From Plectrocnemia conspersa (Eukaryota > Arthropoda > Insecta > Trichoptera > Polycentropodidae), in assembly GCA_009617715.1 (NCBI GenBank), contig VTFK01000352.1, forward strand, positions 62,001-126,000: a stretch of DNA of 64,000 nucleotides. Direction: 5' to 3'. Below are positions 49,652 through 58,497 of the stretch, one piece after another. The position numbers and the translations under genes are program-made. Under the pieces are notes generated by a model, which saw only the letters and a list, made by a program, of their open reading frames with translations, did no database searches and had not been told where the DNA came from. How positions within the stretch are numbered: position 1 is the first letter of the stretch; each line of letters opens with the position of its first letter.

Positions 49652-49688
49652 CGCCGTACATGTACGGCGATACTCTTCAAAGGGTTAA
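49652..49688 (-). repeat. piggyBac-like end with 18-bp palindrome
   Basis: The minus strand reads TTAACCCTTTGAAGAGTAT and then the perfect palindrome CGCCGTACATGTACGGCG (49652-49669). The TTAA-CCC start resembles the ends at 17843, 23195 and 37453. The opposite end was not found. Confidence 0.45.
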
Positions 49689-49689
49689 G

Positions 49690-50062
49690 TTGTCATAAAT
49701 TACCAGAATAAAATTAATTTATCTCAAAAACAGTGCATAACAGTAAAATGCTACATAAAAAAAATGAAAATATAAACGTTTTCAGCCATCAGATGTATTG
49801 AATCATATAAGAAAAAAACTCCCGGAATGTCGATTTAGAAATGAAATAAAATTTATTTATTTATGCCGATTGTCGTTTATTCTTTGCTCTTTTGTAATAT
49901 TATAGAAAAAAACTACATTTCCTATCTAGCTGTATTATTTTTACCCTGCTAAGCTAATAAATTGACCGTTAATTTGTAATCTAGCTGACAAATTTCAATA
50001 AATGTTTTGAGTTGGCCAAATGCAATTTTTAATATATGTTTATTGTTAAATACCACCACACA
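49690..50062. other. AT-rich intergenic DNA
   Basis: No feature is seen in this interval. Confidence 0.45.
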
Positions 50063-50692
50063 CTTGCGTTAATTTACTAAGACCGAAATGATCATTCATC
50101 AACAAGGAAACAATGAAAATAGCGTAAATATTGGGACCACACAGCCCTCATTACGACCAGAAAAAATTTTGTTCTTACGGTAAATATTCTCCGTCATTGA
50201 AAGAATATTTTTCTGTTGCGAAACGGTCTCGGATATAATAAATCACCAGATCCACAAATTCCCGTTGCAATGTAATATGACCTTGGACAATGCCCATCAA
50301 GCGAATGTCGCTTTCTAAAAACGTATACCTATTTCACCGTTCTAAGAAGCGACTGCAGTGGATGATCACAGGCAGCAAGCTTTGCAGCTCTGAATACTTA
50401 AGCCTGGACTTTCATGAGGAGAAGGCAGTCACCAGCAGAATCCCGCCGCCCGCGGACAACATACTGTCATCACGAGAGGAACTGATCCATACGAGCACCA
50501 CCGTAGCAGAGAAGGATCAAATCCCACGGACATCATCCTTGCGCCAGCTTCTCCGCCACTGCTCGAAAAAAACATCTCGCCATTTATCATCTGTCGCAAT
50601 TGTAATATTATAATAAATTAAAACTCTAACAAGATTCCACTAAACATCACACTGGCTACGAAATCACACCCCTAGGGTTCTCAAACCTTAAA
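50063..50692 (+). repeat. ~610-bp dispersed repeat, copy 2 (possible solo LTR)
   Basis: This is the direct-orientation partner of 19426-20036, moderately diverged, with small insertions (for example near 50170-50205). Its 107-codon frame (50290-50613) is not shared as an open frame by copy 1, so it is not considered coding. Confidence 0.6.
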
Positions 50693-51715
50693 TCTTGTTT
50701 AGTTTTAAATAAAATTATAGCAACCGTATTTGTATTGTTGATATTTATTATTTTAGATAATCTTTTCCAATTTTAATACCTTGTCTAATTTTATTTTCAG
50801 AGCAGTGAAAATAAATTGTATTTACTGAAAACACGAATTGGATAATTTTATTCAGAGGACGATTTAAATGAGCAATTTATAAAATTATTTGTTTATGAAT
50901 TAAAATAATAAGAAATGAGCATTAAATAAGTTCATAGATTAAGCAACATTTTATTTGTAGTGTGCATTCAAATACATAAACTGCGCATAGCGTTTCGTTT
51001 GTGAAGCGAATCTGGAATAGTTTTGTATGTTTTGAGTTTATTATAATAAAATATAGTACAATTTAGATGAATTGGTCGATAGCGTTTATTTGAAACACAA
51101 TAATAATTGTAAACTATAGAAAATCCATTTTTAATAACTTGTGGAAGCAAGAACCCATATTCCTGAAATACTTTTAAGAACAATGGTACAATAAAAACAA
51201 AAATTAGTATGAGGGTACTGCTCTATGAATTTCAAGTATTAACAATAGTCTTGAATCCACAAATCTTACAATAAAATATAAATATACTTTTAAGGAAAGA
51301 TTACACTTTCCCGATTTTGTTATATGCTGATGGAAATGATTCTATCGTTTTCTAAAAAGTACCAAAATAATACTCTAGTATTTTTGCGGCTTGCCTAAAT
51401 GATAAAAACTGAAGATATATCGAATGCTTTAGAAAGATCTATTCCTGCTGGAGAATACAGCGAAATAAATAAAATTAGCCCAGTGGAAAAAAAAAGCAGA
51501 AAATATCTATGATGAATACATAAGAAAAAAATGTTGATATTATAATTTAACCTTACTTATGGATGATATAAAAAATGGAAAGATGTTCTTTTAAATTACT
51601 ACGTGAGTAAACATTTATTACCATAACTTCTAAACACGAAGAATCTGGAAATTGGTACAAAACGAAAGCACAGGCAACCATTGGAGTTATTTGTACAATA
51701 AAATTATATGTTGAA
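50693..51715. other. AT-rich intergenic DNA
   Basis: No coding signal, RNA or clear repeat boundary is visible. Confidence 0.45.
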
Positions 51716-52665
51716 CGGACTATTACTCACATAGCAATTAGTCACACGAACATTAGTAACAGGACGATTGCTCACGTGTTCTATTGCTCACATGCACATC
51801 ATTCAAGCAGCTAAGTTCATTGCGTACAAATTGAGACATTGCGAATATTTAATAATTTCTTATTTCAATCAATTGAATTTTTTTCACTTTGTGTCCTGTT
51901 AATTTAAATATTGAATTACTTAAAAAACATGTTTTTTTATTTTAATAACAATTTAGTTATTAATATTGAATATCTTCCTAAATCTCAATACGCAGGATTA
52001 AATTAATCCATAATTAAAATAACGATAAATAAAATAAAGTAATATTTTAATATCAGCTATTTGAGATATTTTTATGAATTAATTTCATACATATTTTATT
52101 TTAAATTAATTTAATATATCCTTACAATTTTTTTTACGATATTTTGAAACATTTGATCTGTTGTTTATTTATTGATTTATTTATAAATTTGGGAAAAATA
52201 GAACAATATCGCTGAAACACTGTTCAAAGTAGTTGCGAATTATGGCAGAAGTTAAAGAAACATATATCCTATATAATAATTAAATACTTTGTATCAATTT
52301 GCTTTTATTTATTTTATCACCTATTATACAATTATTATATATCACGGTTCATTGATTTATTTTATTAAACAAATCAGCAGCTTTCATAATTTAATTATCC
52401 ATATTCTTTCGATTTTAAATCAAAAATACCTAATTGTCAAACGTAAAATAGGACGAAATTATTTAAAAAAAAGAATATGAATATTTATTAATATATTATA
52501 ACAATCAATTGTTTTTTTCGCTTTGTGTCATGTTAATAGTGAAATTAAAAAAACTTACCGTTCTTTACACCATGTGAGTGATGTTCCGTGTGAGCGATAT
52601 TCGTATGAGTAATCGCCTTGTGAGCGATCGACTGTGATGTGTGAGCAAGCTGCCTTGTGACTAGG
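51716..52665. mobile_element. Foldback element with minisatellite arms
   Basis: The left arm (51716-51795) is a string of degenerate ~16-bp units such as CGATTGCTCACGTG, CTATTGCTCACATG and TATTACTCACATAG. The right arm (52571-52665) is the inverted complement, with units such as TGTGAGCGAT, TATGAGTAAT and TTGTGAGCGAT. About 775 AT-rich bases lie between, where a direct repeat of a TTTTTTTCACTTTGTGTC-like sequence occurs just inside both arms (near 51887 and 52511). There is no coding capacity. Paired inverted minisatellite arms are a foldback-type structure. Confidence 0.6.
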
Positions 52666-52669
52666 GTTA

Positions 52670-53165
52670 AGTAAAGCCCAAATCTTCTGGACCCGACGGT
52701 TCCTGGCGTAAAAAACTAACTCCTTTTTTATGTATTTTTTTCTATATTATTTCATTAATGAAACAAGTGCATATTCAGTTAGTTATTTAATTTTATACAT
52801 AGTTATATATATATGTATGTGTATGTATACACAATTTTTATCGTTAAAATATTTTCAGAAATATACAAAAAAATATTGTGTGTATATAAAACTTACAAAA
52901 TTAGCTTAAATAAAGTAATACACAGTTTTAATAAATGTAAAATATTAAATTTAAATTTTTGCGGCAGTAAAAAAGACATATTATTTATATATATTTACAA
53001 AAATAATTACAAGCAAAAATGATTTTATAAGTATATATAAAAAACATACGTTTTTTATACGTATGAAAAAATTAATTTTATTTTTTTTATGTATAAAATA
53101 AAATTTTATAAAAACCAGTGCATTAAACGATTTTTAAAATAATCTCGAACGGATTTTAATCAGGC
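52670..53165. other. AT-rich intergenic DNA
   Basis: Only AT-driven frames occur here. Confidence 0.5.
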
Positions 53166-53330
53166 ACGTACGGTGAGATATATTCCTTTTCGCTCGCTCG
53201 CGTATTAAATGACAAGAATGAGTGAGAAGAAATGGGCTTGCGGAACGCATGTAACGCACGCCCTTATCTCTCACTCACTCTCGTCAATTAACACGCGAGC
53301 GAGTGAAAAGGAATGTATCACACCGTACGT
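53166..53330. mobile_element. 165-bp palindromic MITE
   Basis: The ends are long imperfect inverted repeats (53166-53227 and 53268-53330) starting ACGTACGGTG on both sides. They continue through ATTCCTTTTC, CTCGCTCGCG, a TTAAxTGAC block and GAGTGAGTGAG. Only about 40 bases separate the arms. No target duplication could be assigned with certainty. A single related arm lies at 1700-1765. Confidence 0.72.
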
Positions 53331-54280
53331 AAAAGTCATGTGCGACAGAAGATGTTCTTTCTGCATTTGTCGACATTCATTTTTTATTATATATGTCTTC
53401 TTATGTTTAATTATTAAGTTATTCCATGCTTACTTTTCAAATATTTAATTATTGATGATGTATTTCCATACTTCTTGGTTAGTATTGATTAGCATAAATT
53501 ATATTTAATTTTTTTAATCCCACACTTTTAATTTTTTTGGCATTTATATTAATTTTAATAACAGATTTTATCCGAAAATATTAAATATTCAATCTTTTAT
53601 TGTACCTTTAGAATACCAGCGCCTCATTTAAGTGTTAACACTTTTCTACACGAAAATGTTTTTATATGTAAAATATCTTATCGCAAATAAAATTTTTTTT
53701 TAAAAAATCTGACATATTTTATACAAAATATTTTCATTGTAACGAAGACCGATCTCAGTATTACGAAATATTTTGATCCGAATTTAAGAATGACGTTACA
53801 ACTTGATACAGTTCCTCCTTGACTTGGCGTATGCCAACATTCAACGTGTTTCGCCGACCCTCAAACTTTTTTTATAAAACATTTTACTAACAAATTTTAT
53901 TGTGTTCATTACAGTATCCCTAAACATGGACAAACAACGATTTGCCAATCTTGTAAGAGCTTATTATGATGCTGTAATATGGTAATTAAAATAAAATTAA
54001 AATATATTATCTTCCTTACATTCAATATAACGAATTTTTTCTTCGTTCCCGTGAGCTTCGCTATACTGAGATTTCACTGTATATCACAAAAGGTGAAAAG
54101 TTTGATTTTTCAGTAAGTTTAAAAAACAGTTATTTTTATTTATTTATTTAGCTAATTTTTACATTAAACATACATATAAATATAAACATAAACAGAAAAT
54201 ATTAAATCTATGTACATTTTTATTTGTAATTAAATACTCTGGTAACATATTATTTTCTAACTTATATATAAATGCTAAAA
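53331..54280. other. AT-rich intergenic DNA
   Basis: No gene is seen. A short balanced patch near 53740-53960 carries no frame of interest. Confidence 0.4.
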
Positions 54281-54850
54281 CCATTTCAATCCATCAATCA
54301 TACTTCTATTTTTATTTAAGTAATTTTTACAACATCATTTTATTTAGTTTACTAAACATATCTAATATTGTTACACAATAATTAAAATGATGCAATATTG
54401 ATTATTTTTATACTTAACATATTTTTCATTCTGGATAATGATCCTATTTTTTATATGTAATTACAATGTTCTTTAAAATTTATGTTTTATCTACAATTAC
54501 TTCTAAATATTTTATATTATCAACTATTTCTATAATAGAGTTATTTATAACTATTTTTATATTATTAACCAGCATATTTTTATAATTAATAAACACACAT
54601 TTAGTATATTACTTTTTTACCACATTTTAATTATACTTAATTAATTATTTAAATCATCTACAATTTCTTTAACAGTATCAATAGAATGTACAATATAAAC
54701 ACCAATGGTCCTAATTTAGACCCCTGTGGTACCCCGTGAGATATTATTTTGTCTTTGAAATATTCATAATTTATTTGAACTTCTTGCTTTATTTTTTTTA
54801 AATAATTATTTAACCATCTTAAACTCTCATTCATTGAAATTTAAAAGTTC
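54280..54850 (-). pseudogene. LINE reverse-transcriptase fragment
   Basis: On the minus strand an uninterrupted stretch reads SLRWLNNYLKKIKQEVQINY, then EYFKDKIISHGVPQGSKLGP and LVFILYI. This includes the intact GVPQGSxLGPLVF signature before the catalytic loop. Downstream, in shifted frames, are VNNIKIVINNSI and IEIVDNIKYLEVIVDKT, matching the later RT segment (YLGVxxDxxLNFxxH). The FADD catalytic segment is lost by a deletion. The element is CR1/jockey-like and inactive. Confidence 0.75.
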
Positions 54851-54920
54851 AAAATACATGCCAAAAGTAATAAGTCGTCGTCGTAGTACAAACATTCTAT
54901 ATTCTAGATGAGTCTAGGAA

Positions 54921-55037
54921 AAGTTATTGCCCACAATTCACCGCTAGCAACTAATCACTAGCAGTTTAGCACCGCCTAAATTAATCGTATAAACAGTTTA
55001 TAGCCTACAAATTATCGCTAGCATTTTTTATCACCAG
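54921..55037. repeat. Degenerate ~14-16-bp minisatellite
   Basis: Repeats of the type ATTATCGCTAGCA, CACCGCTAGCA and TAATCACTAGCA follow one another for about 115 bases. The unit resembles those in the foldback arms at 51.7 and 52.6 kb, so the two may belong to one family. No inverted partner array is visible nearby. Confidence 0.5.
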
Positions 55038-55039
55038 GA

Positions 55040-56530
55040 AATACATATGTATATGTTATATAAATGTTACGTCATTTTAAATTGAAAATAAGGTTTTTCT
55101 TAATAAGAATATATATTAATAATATTCAGACTATTAAAAATATAACTTTATTGTAGTAGTTGCAAAACGTTCATTTGCTGTTGAAACCCAAACCTAACCT
55201 TATAAAGTTCTAAAGCTAATTGTAGATGTGAAATAATTCGTTTAATTTCAATATACCATATTCTGTATAATTATAGTTTTTATACAAAAAAACATATTTA
55301 TTGTTGATAATAATATTTTTTATTACATTTAACAAACCTCATAAAAATATATAAAAAAAATAGAATACATTATTAATACAACACAAATATGACAAAAGTT
55401 ATAGAAAATAAATATGCAAAATATGGTATTTTATAATAAAAAAAAAAATATATATAATAGCAAATCACACTACTAATATAAATTTAAATATCTAGTACTA
55501 TAAAACATATACACTTAGAAATATAGCATCTTATAAAATAAATATGAAATATTTATATAAACGTACTATAAAACTACAAATAGCACGACTAATGTATATA
55601 GTACATATTTATAATATTATGATACTACACAAGACAAAAGTTGTATAAAATGAATAAACTCTTAAATAAAGTACTTTTTCAGTGGGACAACTTTTTACAG
55701 AAGGGTGGCGAGTTTTTTAATACGAATAGCCGTTGACCGCTAAGGGAGATTAAAGTAACTTAATTGATTAACAGTCGTTCTAAGGGTAAACCCAATTCTC
55801 AAGGCGGCAGATATTTAAACCTTTCTAATTTATCTGATATTTCTGATTCAATCCGGAGATTTCCCACGATGTTCTATTAAACCATTTTTTCTACAATGGT
55901 TAATACGCTATTTTTATGATTAATATTATGAGTTACTTCCTCCAAATGTAAATAGAATATCATCCTAAGTAAAAAATCACAAAGACACTAAAACACTAAA
56001 ATTAAGTTTAAAAAAATATATTTTCTTGCCAAAAACGCCTTTATAAAGTAATCTAAAATATAAAGTACAAAGCAATTTATAACAATATATAAATGTTTTT
56101 TCTAAAATAATATTTCGTTTGCCATATGTATCGTGTATGTGCACCATTATGGGTATTTAATTCTCAGAAATGATCAGCATGAGTGATCTAGGTAGAGGTG
56201 AATTATTATGTAACTTTTTTGTGTATGTATTTATTTACAAAAGCAGTGACATGCATTTTTCTGACCAAATTCAATGGAAATCCTGTTTAGAATCCATATC
56301 AAAAGCAATAAAATAGTGCCACTGCATTCGCAGTGGAAACACTCGGTTATTTAGCCTTCATATTATATTAAGACTTTTTATAATAATACTATATAATGAT
56401 AAATTCACATCAAAAGCAAAAAATGAGGTGATAAATGTTTTTGCGATCCTTAATTGTCCAAAATTAAGTTTAAATATACTTTGATCAGCCCTCTTATATT
56501 TCTAAAACTGTAACTAGTTTTAGAACTTTT
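55040..56530. other. AT-rich intergenic DNA
   Basis: No coding or RNA feature is supported. Confidence 0.45.
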
Positions 56531-56531
56531 A

Positions 56532-56556
56532 TTAGGTTAGGTTAGGTTAGGTTAGG
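56532..56556 (+). repeat. Interstitial telomere-type repeat, (TTAGG)5
   Basis: Five perfect TTAGG units are read directly. TTAGG is the ancestral insect telomere unit. The tract is short and internal, so it marks an interstitial copy rather than a chromosome end. Confidence 0.9.
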
Positions 56557-56559
56557 TAA

Positions 56560-57879
56560 CATTTATACTACTTATCATATAACTTTACTAACACCTGACA
56601 GATGTTGTTTGTTTTTTTGAATTTCTGGTATAGAATCAGGAACGTCATTTCATATTTTATTCTATTTTTATTTCCTTAAGACCCATAGTATTTTACTAAA
56701 AAATATGCATTTTTATGCCTAAATTCAAGTTTATTAAGCAAAGCAAATTAGTAGGATATTACACAATGTGTTATTTTTTATAAATTTCACCTTGATATTT
56801 TATTTAATATACATATACAATATTACAATACATACATAAAATATAATATAGATAACATGATATCGTTAATATGTGTCTATAATAAATTGTTATTTTTTAT
56901 GGATGTACATAATATTACATTCTTAAGGTTTTTAATATTTCTGATATTTGTTTTGCATTTATTTTTTATATATAATTAAAAAAACTATTTAAAAAATTTG
57001 TTTTTTTAATGGGAGGTGGCTTTATAATTATTTTTGCGGTGGGGCCAAAATTTGAAGTTCTGCCACTGCATGTGAGCAATGATCACCTGTATTTTGCTGT
57101 TTTGATAAAAACCTTAACGATTTTTTTCTTTTTTGTCAGTGTGGCCCTTAGACAAAAAAGCTTAGAAATCCCTGATCTAGAATATAATAGTATATATTTA
57201 AATAATGCAGGAATTATTATAATTGCAAGAAAATATTTCATAATTATTTTTATTTTGTATTCATGTCAGCCAGCTCTGACATGAATGGTTTAAAACTTAG
57301 ATGTAGGTTAACAATTTGATACAATCTCTGCATCTGTGAGCTTACTGTCACCTAGCGGCAAAATATAATATTTTGTTACACTACACTCAATACGGTTTAA
57401 TACTTTGCTTATTTAAAGCTGAAAATAAACACCAAAAATAGATAAATTTTATTAATGAAATATATTTTTTACGATTTATTGTTTTGGTAAAAATATTTTA
57501 TCTTGGGTACAATTATTTAATTATTTAATGTGAAAATATTATTATATCACATTTTACGTCTAAATTATTTTTAAATATTTTTTATAGTTTACTTAAAAAA
57601 AATATAGAATATGTAAGACTAATATTTGTTTAAATTATATCAAAAAATAAACGAGATTAATATTTATTTTTATTATTTGCGCCTTTTCAAGCTCATGGGA
57701 AAAACAATAGCGCAGTTTAAGGAAAAGCGGGGGCGAACTAGCATTATCGGGGTTGGCGGCCTTCTTGTTTACAAACACGGCCTTCTTCCGCATGAGGCGC
57801 TCGATTCTGTTTTTTTTTAATGTGAGGAAATCGCATGGAATATCTCGATTCTGATATTCGAGCTTAGGAAAAACGTTTC
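56560..57879. other. AT-rich DNA with a hAT-like end
   Basis: The end at 57136-57174 reads, on the minus strand, CAGGGATTTCTAAGC, then TTTTTTGTC and TAAGGGCCACACTGAC. This resembles hAT termini. ATCTAGAA (57175-57182) would be the 8-bp duplication, but the left end with the same octamer was not found. The rest is AT-rich up to the GC transition near 57880. Confidence 0.35.
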
Positions 57880-58497
57880 GGAAGGAAGGACGAGGGCCTC
57901 GCTCTCCGGGAAGAGCGGCAACCGGGCGCTGACCCCGCACGGGGTGGGGAGCGCCGTTCGCCTGCGAAACGTCGCAAGCGCCGCATTCGGCGAACCGAAG
58001 TCCGCCCAGCGAGACGGCGAGTGACGCGTAAAAAACGAACAGTGCGAGTGATCGCGCGCTCGATTCTCGACGCCGGTGTCGTTCGATCGTTCGGCGCGTC
58101 GCGAATAGTGAAAGTGTCGAAAAGTTTCCGACCCTTTGAATTTTACGTGCGAATCCGCTCCGGAAAAGCTCGAGAGGCGGCCGCCGGTCGGAGAGGCGGT
58201 TTCGGCGCGCTCTCGTCGGCGGGGAGATAGGCGGCGCCCGGGTCGGAGGCGGGGCCTTCGCGCGCCCGCGCGGGCTCAGTCGCGTTGCTGCGGCGCTCGG
58301 CAGACGTGGTCTGCGCGAGCTCGTGCCGCGGGCTTCGCAGAGCTGCCGGCCGGCGCCGCCGCCGCCGTAACTGCGAGCGCGCCCCTGCCGTCGCCGCCGC
58401 CAAGCGGCGGTCGCGCGAACACGGCGCGGCGCGGGCGCGTCGCTCCCGGAGCGATGCGGGCGTGAAGAAGCGCGCGGGGCGGGCGAAGGGGCCTCGC
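57880..58497 (+). promoter_or_regulatory. CpG-rich promoter and 5' untranslated region of the large gene
   Basis: Composition switches abruptly from AT-rich to very GC- and CpG-rich at about 57880 and stays so into the coding exon. An in-frame TAG at 58228-58230 precedes the coding frame. Between it and 58498 the frame is open but has no ATG, only TTG at 58285, so this part is taken as 5' UTR. No TATA box was identified. The exact transcription start is unknown. Confidence 0.55.
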
